From an uncultured Opitutales bacterium (GTDB lineage: Bacteria; Verrucomicrobiota; Verrucomicrobiia; Opitutales; Seribacteraceae): a stretch of 64,000 nt of DNA. The stretch covers positions 274,151 through 338,150 of the forward strand of contig CALSTX010000004.1 of assembly GCA_943789375.1 (NCBI GenBank). The letters run 5' to 3'. Both the position numbers and the translations under genes were made by a program. The notes below the pieces were generated by a model that was given only the letters and a program-made list of their open reading frames with translations, had not been told where the DNA came from and did no database searches. This document shows positions 56,092 to 64,000 of this stretch, piece after piece; position 1 is the stretch's first letter; each line of letters opens with the position of its first letter.

Positions 56092-57888
56092 ATGAAATCA
56101 CAAACTATTTGGAAAAATTTACCCAAAGTAGGCATTCGACCCACCATTGATGGTCGTTTGGGCGGCGTTCGGGAATCTCTCGAGGAACAGACAATGAAGC
56201 AAGCACAAGCGGTAGCTTCACTGATTGAGGAAACCCTGAGATACCCCAATGGAGAATCTGTTCAGTGCGTAATCGCAGATACTTGTATTGGAGGTGTTGC
56301 TGAAGCAGCTCAAGCGGCAGATCAATTTTCCCGGGAGGGCGTTGGAGTCTCCCTCACTGTCACCCCTTGCTGGTGTTATGGTTCTGAGACCATGGACATG
56401 GACCCGCTCACCCCGAAGGCAATTTGGGGGTTTAATGGCACAGAAAGGCCGGGGGCGGTTTACTTGGCTGCAGTTTCTGCAGCTCATGCCCAAAAAGGGA
56501 TACCAGCATATAAAATATATGGAGAGGATGTACAGGATTCAACTGATAATTCCATTCCCGCAGATGTGCAGGGAAAAATCTTCCGTTTCATCCGTACAGG
56601 GCTTGCAGTTTCGATAATGCGGGGAAAATCTTATCTTTCCATGGGAGGAACATCAATGGGTATTGTAGGCTCGACGGTAGACCCTGCTTTTTTTGAATCC
56701 TACTTAGGTATGCGGGTTGAATTTACCGATATGTCTGAATTTACCCGGCGTTTGAATGCAGACCTTTTTGATAAGGAAGAATATACCCGGGCAAAAGAGT
56801 ATGTAAAAACTAATTTTATTGAAGGAGCGGACTTCAATGACCAGGAAAACCAAAGAAACCGGTCACAATTAGATCAAGAGTGGGAAACCTCTATAAAAAT
56901 GTGTCTGATTGCTCGGGACCTTATGGTTGGTAACCCTAGGTTGGCCGAAAAAGGGTGGGGGGAAGAAGCACAAGGACATCACGCGATTGCCGCTGGGTTC
57001 CAAGGGCAGAGGCAATGGACCGATCATATGCCCAATGGTGATTTGATGGAAGCCGTTCTCAATTCCAGTTGGGATTGGAATGGGAAAAGAGCACCCTACA
57101 TACTTGCAACTGAAAATGATGCCCTGAATGGTGTCTGTATGCTGTTTGGTCAGTTGCTCACTCACACAGCTCAAGTGTTTGCAGACCTTCGTACATTCTG
57201 GAGTTCAAAGGCAGTGGAGAGGGTAAGTGGAAAAAAACTTACCGGGTTGGCGGAAAATGGAATCCTTCATTTGATAAATTCGGGCCCGGCCGCTTTGGAT
57301 GGAACTGGAGAACAGAGTGATTCTCATGGCAAGCCTACGATGAAACCATATTGGGAAATTTCTGATGACGAGGTTGCAGCCTGTAATCAATCCACTACTT
57401 GGCATCCTTCTATTACCGAATATTTTCCAGGCGGGGGGTGGTCAACCCGTTACCAGACAAAAGGTGGCATGCCTGTCACCATGACCCGATTGAATGTAGT
57501 TAAAGGTCTGGGACCGGCACTACAACTCGTTGAGGGATACACTGTTGAATTGGATGAAGATGTTCACGAAGCCTTAGACCATCGAACCAATCCAACTTGG
57601 CCAACGACATGGTTTGCCCCGCGTCTTACTGGAACGGGAGCTTTTCGTAGCGTGTATTCTGTTATGGATGCTTGGGGTTCCAACCATTGCGTTATGACTC
57701 CTGGTCATGTAGGGGCTGACTTTATATCATTAGCGGCTAACCTTCGTATCCCAGTTTATATGCACAACCTCGAGGAATCCCAAGTCTTTCGCCCATCATC
57801 ATGGACTGCCTTTGGCACTTCTGATTCGGAAGGTGCAGATTTTAGAGCATGTGAAAAACTTGGCCCTCTTTATACAGCTTACAAATAA
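56092..57888 (+). CDS. fucI: L-fucose isomerase
   Basis: Converts L-fucose to L-fuculose, with manganese, 598 residues as in known Fuc[22 protein letters not shown], the [13 protein letters not shown] loop, [37 protein letters not shown] and the C-terminal [18 protein letters not shown] segment are typical. It starts 3 bp after the kinase. The pair performs the first two steps of fucose catabolism; the aldolase and transporter are not in the window. Fucose release from algal polysaccharide would fit a marine host. Confidence 0.96.
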   Translation: MKSQTIWKNLPKVGIRPTIDGRLGGVRESLEEQTMKQAQAVASLIEETLRYPNGESVQCVIADTCIGGVAEAAQAADQFSREGVGVSLTVTPCWCYGSETMDMDPLTPKAIWGFNGTERPGAVYLAAVSAAHAQKGIPAYKIYGEDVQDSTDNSIPADVQGKIFRFIRTGLAVSIMRGKSYLSMGGTSMGIVGSTVDPAFFESYLGMRVEFTDMSEFTRRLNADLFDKEEYTRAKEYVKTNFIEGADFNDQENQRNRSQLDQEWETSIKMCLIARDLMVGNPRLAEKGWGEEAQGHHAIAAGFQGQRQWTDHMPNGDLMEAVLNSSWDWNGKRAPYILATENDALNGVCMLFGQLLTHTAQVFADLRTFWSSKAVERVSGKKLTGLAENGILHLINSGPAALDGTGEQSDSHGKPTMKPYWEISDDEVAACNQSTTWHPSITEYFPGGGWSTRYQTKGGMPVTMTRLNVVKGLGPALQLVEGYTVELDEDVHEALDHRTNPTWPTTWFAPRLTGTGAFRSVYSVMDAWGSNHCVMTPGHVGADFISLAANLRIPVYMHNLEESQVFRPSSWTAFGTSDSEGADFRACEKLGPLYTAYK

Positions 57889-57901
57889 AAGAGTTAATGG
57901 T

Positions 57902-58348
57902 TTATATTTTGTGTTCGTACACCTTTTGAAGATTCAGAATTGCATCTTTTAAGGACTTGGCTGTCTCTGTATCCACATTTTGCTTCGCCTTCATCGCACT
58001 TACGAGAACACCATGAGATGCAACTAAGAGTTTCTCATAATAAGGAGAGCTTGATTTAATCCTTTGAATTAAAAAATACTCGGCAACTGTTTTCTGGATA
58101 TTTGACGCATGAGATTCCTTGGTGACCACCCAACGGGAAAGTTGGTTTTGCGATTGTGCATCCTTTTTTCCACTCAATTCAAGGATGAGCTTGGATGCTT
58201 TTTCTATAGTCTTTTGGTCTTCCAGCATTTGATCAAAGCGCAACTGATCAGTGTACACACCGCAAGGTACCTGACAGTGACCAAATGCCTGGGAGATAAA
58301 GAAAGAATAAAAGATAGATGTGAGAAGAAGTAGATGTTTTAGTTTCAT
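57902..58348 (-). CDS. sodN: Nickel superoxide dismutase with Sec signal peptide
   Basis: Dismutates superoxide at a nickel centre. From the ATG at 58348 the precursor has 148 residues. Residues 1-23 are a signal peptide (LLLLTSIFYSFFISQAFG) and the mature chain would start with HCQVPCGVY. In Ni-SOD the N-terminal His1, Cys2 and Cys6 bind nickel, and the whole hook through Tyr9 is conserved here (His24, Cys25, Cys29, Tyr32), with position 3 Gln instead of Asp. A-F-G before His fits signal peptidase I. The remaining ~115 residues are helical, as expected for the four-helix bundle. No sodX-type protease gene is adjacent. A longer open frame up to 58567 would bury the signal and is rejected. Confidence 0.9.
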   Translation of the reverse strand: MKLKHLLLLTSIFYSFFISQAFGHCQVPCGVYTDQLRFDQMLEDQKTIEKASKLILELSGKKDAQSQNQLSRWVVTKESHASNIQKTVAEYFLIQRIKSSSPYYEKLLVASHGVLVSAMKAKQNVDTETAKSLKDAILNLQKVYEHKI

Positions 58349-58801
58349 AAGTGTAAGAATTATCGATAAATCATAGTATTGACATGCAAAAGAAGTTGGA
58401 GAGAAAGCCAAGTCAAACCGCGCAGAAATCCTAAATCTTTTTTTACAAGTCTTTTCCATTTTACTCATCACCGATGCTTTTTCTTCGCAAGTTACCTGAC
58501 CATCAAAAGATGAGAATCCTTGCATGTTAGCATTTCTCTGCATTCTATATGTCACAGGGTTACCCATGTGGATTAGGTTACAACCGGTAACCTATCGATT
58601 ATTACTGCCTAAAGAATTTGGAGGCCTCTTACTTCCCTTCAAGGTAAGTGCAAGCCTAACTTAAGTAAGCAGGATTATTCCAAAACATATAACGCTTTAG
58701 CCTTCACTAAAATCCTTTGTCATTGCGAAATCAAAAGAATCGTACAAAATGAGATTAAAATTTGAGTAAAAAGTAAGGTCTGCTTGACTAATTTTAATTT
58801 T
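58349..58801. other. Gene-free stretch between sodN and tRNA-Arg
   Basis: No supported gene in 453 bp. One feature stands out: AGGTTAC-AACCG-GTAACCT (58575-58593), a perfect 7-bp hairpin without a T-run. The sodN promoter should lie within the first ~100 bp, but no convincing boxes are seen. Confidence 0.5.
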
Positions 58802-58878
58802 GCGGGAGTAGCTCAGTTGGATAGAGCATCGGTCTTCTAAACCGGTGGTCGTGGGTTCGAATCCCACCTCCCGCGCCA
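58802..58878 (+). tRNA. tRNA-Arg (anticodon TCT)
   Basis: A 77-nt tRNA. The acceptor stem GCGGGAG pairs with CTCCCGC. The D arm is GCTCAGTTGGATAGAGC, the anticodon loop CTTCTAA reads UCU, the T arm is GTGGGTTCGAATCCCAC, the discriminator is G and CCA is encoded. It marks the left edge of the AT-rich accessory region, and tRNA 3' ends are common integration sites. Confidence 0.97.
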
Positions 58879-59217
58879 TTTATTTAAGAGTATTAATTTA
58901 CTCCAATGCCTTATTTTTGAGGGCTTTTGAGGCTTTTTTCAAATCAATACGCGTATCTAAGACTTAAAATGGAAATCGTATGATTTGGTATAAAATGGCA
59001 TTGTTTGGAATAAAAAGTGACAGCAAAATGACAGCACTTTAAGGGGGGGAGGGGGCATGCCTAATATTTGATTAATGACCCAGACCGATCAGGCCCTAAG
59101 AAAATTTTTTGTGTTTAGAGGTTTCATTTAAGGAACAATCTAACAAATTAATATTTTTTTGGATTGAGTCTTTAAACAAACTTGATCGGATCATTTACAT
59201 CTCTTTTCATGACAATA
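58879..59217. other. Gene-free stretch with short direct repeats after tRNA-Arg
   Basis: There is no gene in 339 bp. Two direct-repeat pairs lie close together: TTTGGTATAAAA (58984-58995) with TTTGGAATAAAA (59004-59015), and TGACAGC twice (59018-59024, 59029-59035). A G-rich run follows at about 59042. The position next to the tRNA end suggests an old recombinase attachment region, but no integrase gene and no copy of the tRNA end are seen. Confidence 0.35.
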
Positions 59218-59418
59218 ATGAAAAAATATAAAGTAGAAGTAATGGATGATTCATTTAATCCAATTATTACTGAGCGAATTGAAGCCCAAAGTATTAAAGA
59301 TGCTCACAAGAAATATGTAGATCGTATGCTTGCTGAGAATAAAGTACTTCCTTACCGAGATATAAAGGTTTCATATGGAACTTTTGAAGAGAATGTTTAT
59401 GAGCCCCCCCCATTTTGA
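59218..59418 (+). CDS. Small protein of unknown function (island small gene 1)
   Basis: A 66-residue protein from the ATG at 59218 (MKKYKVEVMDDSF); ATG 59209 is also possible. It looks like a compact alpha/beta domain (KVEVMDDSFNPIITERIEAQ, then a helix with DAHKKYVDRML). The TGA shares its last base with the ATG of the next gene. No family is recognised. Confidence 0.5.
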   Translation: MKKYKVEVMDDSFNPIITERIEAQSIKDAHKKYVDRMLAENKVLPYRDIKVSYGTFEENVYEPPPF

Positions 59419-59609
59419 TGGACAAACATAAAGCGTTTGAGAAGGAACAGCTTGAAATTGAGAAAAAGGAACAGCTTGAAGCAAAAGCTTTAATAAACGA
59501 ATTATCAGACAAAATTAAAGCTGAGGGTTTTACTAAATTGGAAGCCAAAGAAGTCGCATTTGTATGTGAAAAATTAGATACAGCTTTTTGTTTCTGGCGA
59601 AATGAGTAA
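59418..59609 (+). CDS. Small charged helical protein (island small gene 2)
   Basis: A 63-residue protein. The first half is a highly charged helix (KEQLEIEKKEQLEAKALINE) and the second a mixed helix with FTKLEAKEVAFVCEKLDTAF. The ATG overlaps the TGA of the previous gene by one base, and its stop lies inside the next gene. This packing supports translation of all three. No family is recognised. Confidence 0.5.
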   Translation: MDKHKAFEKEQLEIEKKEQLEAKALINELSDKIKAEGFTKLEAKEVAFVCEKLDTAFCFWRNE

Positions 59610-59769
59610 TGAAGATTTAATTCTATTAAATACAATACTATCAGATGAAAAGGCTTACAGGTTTTTCTCTCTACGCACTAGTTCAAGAACTTCCTTACAA
59701 CAACAAGCTATGTTAGAGGCTATGAATGTAAAACCTGTTAAATATTTCCAAAAAGACTGGTGGTGTTAA
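59602..59769 (+). CDS. Small protein of unknown function (island small gene 3)
   Basis: A 55-residue protein starting MSNEDLILLNTILSDEKAYR and ending in a Trp/Cys tail (YFQKDWWC). The ATG overlaps the end of the previous gene by 8 bp, and the next frame starts 1 bp after its stop. It is helical in the first two thirds. No family is recognised. Confidence 0.5.
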   Translation: MSNEDLILLNTILSDEKAYRFFSLRTSSRTSLQQQAMLEAMNVKPVKYFQKDWWC

Positions 59770-59770
59770 A

Positions 59771-60378
59771 ATGGCATCAATGTTTACTGGGATGGCTGCC
59801 GCTAGGCACTTGGGTGAAGAAATTGCAGAGGATATGGGAGGCGGAGATGATGGTGGTGGTGGATGGGATGATGTAGATCGTAGACCAAGCCTAGAAACTG
59901 ATTTTATCATAGTGAAATTTCTGTCCATCTTACCCGCTCCAATGGATACCGTGAACTAGGTATGTTTGACGAATCGATCCTTGAACTAGAAGCAATTGAG
60001 GGGGAGGATCGGTGGCATTCGTCAGTCGTTGAAGCAAGATACAATACATATAAAGATGCAGAGGCGTGGGAATTGGCGATGCCTATGGCAGAGCTGATGC
60101 ATGAGAGAAAGCCTACCAGTTTTGTGTGGTTTATGAACTTGGTAGATGCGAAAAGTGAAAACGGTGACCCAACAGGGGCTTTACAACTTTTAAAAGATGC
60201 AGTTATAAAGTTTAGCGAGCGTACTGAGTTCGTTTATGCTCTAGCTCGTCAGCATGCTTTGTTGGGTGAAATAGAAGATGCGAAACTCTTTGTTAAGCGG
60301 GCGATTAAACGAGATGCTTCAGCTAAAGAACAGTTTCTCGATGATCCTGCGTTTGATGCGGTGTGGGATAGTTTTTGA
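59771..60378 (+). pseudogene. TPR-repeat protein gene, copy 1 (upstream part in another frame)
   Basis: The intact part runs from the ATG at 59962 to 60378 (138 residues) and has two to three degenerate TPR helices (YDAAL-like FDESILELEAIEGEDRWHSS, then DPTGALQLLKDAVIKF and EFVYALARQHALLGEIEDAK). Similarity to the second copy starts before that ATG, at a VHLTRSNGYRELG stretch. One missing A at ~59915 would join it to a Gly/Asp-rich N-terminal frame (59771-59959, EDMGGGDDGGGGWDD). The simplest reading is one 200-residue gene with a frameshift; the 138-residue part could still be made alone. A 7-bp inverted repeat (AACTTAG...CTAAGTT, 60379-60405) follows the stop. Confidence 0.55.
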
Positions 60379-60592
60379 AACTTAGTCTCCTGAAAATTCT
60401 AAGTTCTCTTTATAAAAAGATATAACTTGAGACAATTCTACTATTAGTGGTGGTGCTTATGGGGTGCATTTACTTAACGATAGGAAGCGGGTTATGGGGG
60501 TGCAAGAGATTAAAATAATACTATTGGATTCTTGACTGATTTCTTCACTTCATTAAAAAGACCGAATGACTACCTTATCAAACCTTCAAAAA

Positions 60593-60931
60593 ATGACCAT
60601 AAGACTCTTACTATCCTTTATAATAATTGCTACACTTGGTAGCTGTGCGAACATGCCTACATCATCTTCTCAGATAACGGGGGCGTACACATCTAGTATA
60701 AAATATGAGAATTACAGCTTAGAACGCCTTCAAGTCGAACTCGATGCACTTTCCAGAAGGGAGAGTCAGCTAGTGATTGCTCAAGAACAAAGAGTTAAAA
60801 GTAGCCAAGCTCAAGCTTTTTGGTTAGGATACGGACAAGGTGACGGTATTGAAGCATCAGAACTCGCTCAAGTAAGAGGCGAAAAAGAAGCAGTAATCAA
60901 AGCTATTGAGGTTAAGAAAAGCCAAAAGTAG
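60593..60931 (+). CDS. Small lipoprotein with coiled-coil segment
   Basis: About 112 residues from the ATG at 60593 (MTIRLLLSFIIIATLGSC); ATG 60566 is an alternative. The signal peptide ends in the lipobox LGSC, so the protein is anchored in a membrane as a lipoprotein. The mature part has a Ser/Thr linker, a charged helix (LERLQVELDALSRRESQLVI) and a glycine-containing AFWLGYGQGDG motif. No name can be given. It lies between the two TPR copies. Confidence 0.7.
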   Translation: MTIRLLLSFIIIATLGSCANMPTSSSQITGAYTSSIKYENYSLERLQVELDALSRRESQLVIAQEQRVKSSQAQAFWLGYGQGDGIEASELAQVRGEKEAVIKAIEVKKSQK

Positions 60932-60977
60932 TTCCTTTTTTCAATGTCATTTCTTTGTATTCGGTGTGCTTAAGTTT

Positions 60978-61012
60978 GTGCATAGTATGCACCTGTTGTT
61001 AACTAGCAACAG
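60978..61012. other. Two adjacent perfect inverted repeats
   Basis: GTGCAT-AGT-ATGCAC (60978-60992) is followed at once by CTGTTG-TTAACTAG-CAACAG (60993-61012), 47 bp after the lipoprotein stop. There is no strong T-run. It may be a weak terminator or a recombination/regulator site. Confidence 0.4.
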
Positions 61013-61131
61013 CCTTTAAACTACCTTTCTTTTATTCGCACACCTACGGCATCTATGTCTGGAATGCTAACCTACCGAATAATGGGTGGATGAAGTTGCA
61101 CGGATGATTCCCGTAACAGTATTCTAAGTCA

Positions 61132-61600
61132 ATGAAGCCCTCCGTCCACATCTCCCGCTCCAACGGTTACCGCGAGCTTGGTATGTACGATGAATCAATC
61201 CTTGAACTAGAAGCTATTGAGGGAGAGGATCGGTTGCATACATCTGTTGTAGAAGCTCGATATAACACTTCCAGAGATGCAGAGGCGTGGGAATTGGCGA
61301 TGCCTATGGCAGAGCTGATGCATGAGAGAAAGCCTACCAGTTTTTGTGTGGTTTATGAACTTGGTAGATGCGAAAAGTGAAAACGGTGACCCAACAGGGG
61401 CTTTACAACTTTTAAAAGATGCAGTTATAAAGTTTAGCGAGCGTACTGAGTTCGTTTATGCTCTAGCTCGTCAGCATGCTTTGTTGGGTGAAATAGAAGA
61501 TGCGAAACTCTTTGTTAAGCGGGCGATTAAACGAGATGCTTCAGCTAAAGAACAGTTTCTCGATGATCCTGCGTTTGATGCGGTGTGGGATAGTTTTTGA
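61132..61600 (+). pseudogene. TPR-repeat protein gene, copy 2, broken by one extra T
   Basis: It starts MKPSVHISRSNGYRELGMYD and matches copy 1 throughout. An extra T in the T run near 61341-61345 (five T, four in copy 1) shifts the frame, so the 5' part stops at 61380. The 3' part continues in another frame to 61600 with the same NLVDAKSENGDPTGALQLLK sequence. From 61275 to 61600 it is identical to 60054-60378 except for that T; before 61275 the copies differ at many positions. Confidence 0.75.
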
Positions 61601-61601
61601 G

Positions 61602-61745
61602 ATGCCGAGGCGGAAAAAGCAGTCTGATCTAGAAATTCTGGTAGAACTTTTTTTGGACGGACTGAAAGCAATAGAATGGTTGATTTACCATCTATTTAAA
61701 TTCCTTACATGGATTATCAAATTACTTTTAAAAAGAATACAATAG
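61602..61745 (+). CDS. Small membrane-associated protein, perhaps lost N-terminus of the nuclease
   Basis: A 47-residue frame with a basic start (MPRRKKQSDLEILVEL) and a hydrophobic helix (IYHLFKFLTWIIKLLL). It begins 1 bp after the TPR copy. Many Mrr-type nucleases begin with such a basic stretch and membrane helix. It could therefore be the detached N-terminus of the next gene, separated by a stop at 61743. It could also be an independent small protein. Confidence 0.4.
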   Translation: MPRRKKQSDLEILVELFLDGLKAIEWLIYHLFKFLTWIIKLLLKRIQ

Positions 61746-61794
61746 ATCCTAACAGCCATCATTCTAGCACATCGAAGCTAACTTGGAGTCCACC

Positions 61795-62373
61795 ATGGGA
61801 AGCAAAACCAGGAGTTGTTCGGCAAAATTGGAATCTCTCTCTCTTAATGAACTGGAGTGGAAGCGATTTGAAGAAGTGGTATCCGAATACTACAGACTGC
61901 TGGGTTACAGATCTGAGATCACGAGAATGGGTGCGGATGGAGGTGTTGATGTTATTCTCTATCAACACGGAGCAGACACACCTGCAATAATCATTCAATG
62001 CAAGTCTTGGAGTCAGAAAGTCGGAGTGAAGGCAGTTCGAGAACTCTACGGGGTAATGGCTGCCGATCAGATCGGTTATGGTGTCTTTGCAACAACCTCT
62101 ACTTATACTCAAGAAGCCATTGATTGGGCTGATGGAAAAAGACTGCAGTTACTTTCTGGAGAGGACTTGATTAGTGCGTTCAATAAGTTGCCCAAAGACC
62201 AAAGAAAAGCTTTGCTTAATTTTGCTCTTTTGGGGGATTATTCAACTCCCACTTGTCCAAGCTGTAATCAAAAAATGGTGAAGAGAACTGCCTCTAGAGG
62301 GAAGTCAGCTGGGAGTAGTTTTTGGGGATGTGCCAATTACCCAAGGTGCAAACAGACTTTTAAGATGGTTTGA
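61795..62373 (+). CDS. Mrr-type restriction endonuclease with topoisomerase zinc finger
   Basis: A PD-(D/E)xK nuclease of about 192 residues. The Mrr catalytic domain (~20-120) shows ELEWKRFEEVVSEYYRLLGY, the acidic residue Asp52 in GADGGVDVIL and the QxK core Gln68/Lys70 in IIIQCKSW. VKAVRELYGVMAADQIGYGVFATTS (in part) is also family-typical. The C-terminal ~40 residues form a topoisomerase-type zinc finger, with CPSCNQKMVKRT and FWGCANYPRCKQTF giving four Cys. Such proteins cut modified or foreign DNA. The start is uncertain. It sits next to another nuclease gene. Confidence 0.85.
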   Translation: MGSKTRSCSAKLESLSLNELEWKRFEEVVSEYYRLLGYRSEITRMGADGGVDVILYQHGADTPAIIIQCKSWSQKVGVKAVRELYGVMAADQIGYGVFATTSTYTQEAIDWADGKRLQLLSGEDLISAFNKLPKDQRKALLNFALLGDYSTPTCPSCNQKMVKRTASRGKSAGSSFWGCANYPRCKQTFKMV

Positions 62374-62415
62374 TACTGCATTTGACTCTGTTTGGCAGAC
62401 TTTTTAAGAAAATGT

Positions 62416-64000
62416 ATGAGTTCATTTTTCTATATATTAATTATAGTTTTACTTTATGCTTACTGCTTTTCTCTACAAAAGAAACTCGATGTTGCTAATA
62501 CAAATACTAAGCAAGCAAAAAAGGAAAATGCAACCTTACGAAGCAAGGTTACAGAGCTAAATGAAAAAGCGAATAATTTCAAATCAGAGTCTCGATCACT
62601 TAGCCAACATATACAAAAGCTAAACAATCACATAGGTGAATTAAATCTACAAAATTTAAGTCTACAAGGCGAGATTACAAAGTTAGATGAAAAAGCGAAT
62701 AATTTCCAAACAGAGTCTCGGTCTTTTTGGGAGCATATTCAAAAGTTAAATAATTACATTAAGACTCTAAACCGACATTATGCTTATCTTAAAAATTTGA
62801 GCCGATCAAGAATGTTGAGGATGAAATACAACAACTATGGTTGAAATACCAACAGGATGTAGAAACTGCTAAGGAAATTATAAGCAGGATTTTCAAACTG
62901 AAAAAACGAAGCATGAAGAATCTTTAGGTTCAATGAAACTCAAGATCGCATCACTTCAAGAGGAATCAACAACTATAATCAGCCTAGCAAATCAGCAAGC
63001 TACAGAATTGTAAATACTGCAAACGCAAACGCTAAAGAAATTGCGGGAGAGGCGTGGGATGCGAAAGAAAATGCAGAATTCTACGAAGAATCACTAAAAG
63101 CCTTGAAACGAAGAATCCATGGTTACGGAGATGAATGGATTATTCCTAACTCAAGTTTACTTGATGAACTTGCTGAAGATTATTCCTTTGAAAAAGCAGG
63201 ACAAAATTTAAAGATGTATAGAAATTATTCTAAAAAACTTTCACAAGAGGGTAATGCTGGTACATGCCTTTATGCGGAAAAGCAAAGGAAGGAGACCGCA
63301 ATAAGGTTTGTTACAGAAGCATTTAATGGAGCAGTTGATAGCGTTTTATCAAAAGTTAAGCATGACAATTATGGAACGCTAAGGAGACAGATTGAAGATG
63401 CTTACAACTTGATCGCATTAAATGGAAGGGCTTTTCGTAATGCAAAAATTACTGAAGAATACCTTAATTCAAGGCTATCAGAGCTTGAATGGGCGACTAA
63501 AACACATGCTTTGAAATTGAGGGATAAAGAAGAGCAGAGAAGGGCAAAAGAATTAATTCGTGAAGAACAAAGGGCTAAAAGAGAGTATGAGAAAGCAATG
63601 CGAGAAGCTCAAAAGGAGGAAGTGTTAATAGAGAAAGCTATGGAAAAGGCTAGGGCTTCCCTGGAAGCAGCTCATGAAGATGAGAAAAATAAATATGAAA
63701 AGGAGTTAGAGGCATTAAGATTGAAGTGGGAAGAAGCAGAAGAAAAAAATAGGAGAGCTATTTCATTGGCACAGCAAACCAAGCGAGGTCATGTTTATGT
63801 AATATCTAATATGGCTCTTTTGGTGAGGATGTGTACAAAATTGGTATGACTCGTCGACTAGATCCTCTAGATCGCGTAAAAGAGCTCGGAGATGCTAGCG
63901 TCCCTTTCTTGTTCGATGTTCACTCAATTATTTTCAGCGAAGATGCACCATCACTTGAAGGAAAACTTCACAAGAAATTTGATGATTATAGATTGAATAA
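62416..64000 (+). pseudogene. DUF4041/T5orf172 (GIY-YIG) protein gene with several frameshifts, runs off window
   Basis: The pieces together follow the known order of this family: an N-terminal membrane helix (FFYILIIVLLYAYCFSL) with coiled coil (62416-62844), then about 240 bp in other frames (DVETAKEIISRI, NYKQDFQTEKTKHEESLGSM). Next is the DUF4041 core, in one frame from before 63103 to 63849 (NAEFYEESLKALKRRIHGYG, KETAIRFVTEAFNGAVDSVL, VKHDNYGTLRRQIEDAYNLI). Finally comes the GIY-YIG part, which starts VYVISN and after another shift near 63815 continues SFGEDVYKIGMTRRLDPLD to the window end (in the frame open to 64000). At least four frame changes are needed. Phage-linked family; the function is not settled. 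Confidence 0.85.

Noticed and set aside
58349..58567. In-frame extension upstream of sodN by 73 codons
   Set aside because: It would bury a clear signal peptide and is low in similarity to any Ni-SOD; ATG 58348 fits better.
58697..58879. Minus-strand frame starting MAREVGFEPTTTGLED
   Set aside because: It is the classic false protein made by translating the reverse strand of a tRNA (here tRNA-Arg).
58879..64000. Second copy of the tRNA-Arg 3' end as an attachment site
   Set aside because: I looked for the T-arm and acceptor sequence downstream and did not find it in the window; the right end may lie outside.

Overview
The window looks like a piece of chromosome from a Gram-negative bacterium of the Verrucomicrobia (PVC group), possibly a marine Opitutae/Puniceicoccales-type organism. 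The reasons are a Minf_1886-family protein, a fused LpxC-FabZ enzyme, lipid A genes, a moderate base composition, many starts without a clear Shine-Dalgarno, and genes for L-fucose use and a nickel superoxide dismutase. This placement is inference; there is no rRNA in the window.

Region 1 (1-17.7 kb). The end of an unknown gene is followed by a CPA1-type cation/proton antiporter with a cyclic-nucleotide-binding tail and an unusual insertion, a tRNA-Ser on the minus strand, and a complex I operon nuoBCDEFGHIJKLMN of 13 genes. nuoA is missing. Region 2 (17.7-26.4 kb). This holds a tRNA-Leu, a frameshifted remnant of a secreted protein, a 1900-residue exported coiled-coil protein, a convergent Sel1-repeat protein, a small zinc-ribbon membrane protein and the Minf_1886 protein. 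Region 3 (26.4-38 kb). Carbon metabolism and housekeeping: class II fructose-bisphosphate aldolase, a YyaL-type thioredoxin-domain protein, MutL, an aldose 1-epimerase lipoprotein, glycogen phosphorylase, a DUF3108 protein and a LysR regulator.

Region 4 (38-54.5 kb). This holds a YggS-sirB1-aroE-pilD cluster (aroE is frameshifted), pyruvate carboxylase, a secreted leucine-rich-repeat protein with calcium-loop-like segments, lpxC/fabZ-lpxA, a DUF971 protein, ribosomal protein L33, Mrp ATPase, a TolB-like protein, a YmdB-type phosphoesterase and a YugP-type zinc peptidase. Region 5 (54.5-58.9 kb). A FGGY sugar kinase and L-fucose isomerase form a fucose catabolic pair, followed by a convergent Ni-SOD whose signal peptide should be cut exactly before the metal-binding His-Cys hook, then a tRNA-Arg.

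Region 6 (58.9-64 kb) differs from the rest. It is AT-rich, starts at the 3' end of tRNA-Arg and holds tightly overlapping tiny genes, two copies of a TPR gene with 325 almost identical base pairs, a small lipoprotein, an Mrr-type nuclease with a topoisomerase zinc finger, and a DUF4041/T5orf172 (GIY-YIG) gene broken by several frameshifts at the window edge. It reads as a decaying genomic island with nuclease genes. I could not prove a new system here. The best candidates for new biology are the exported Ni-SOD, the antiporter insertion, the giant coiled-coil protein and the overlapping small-gene run in the island.
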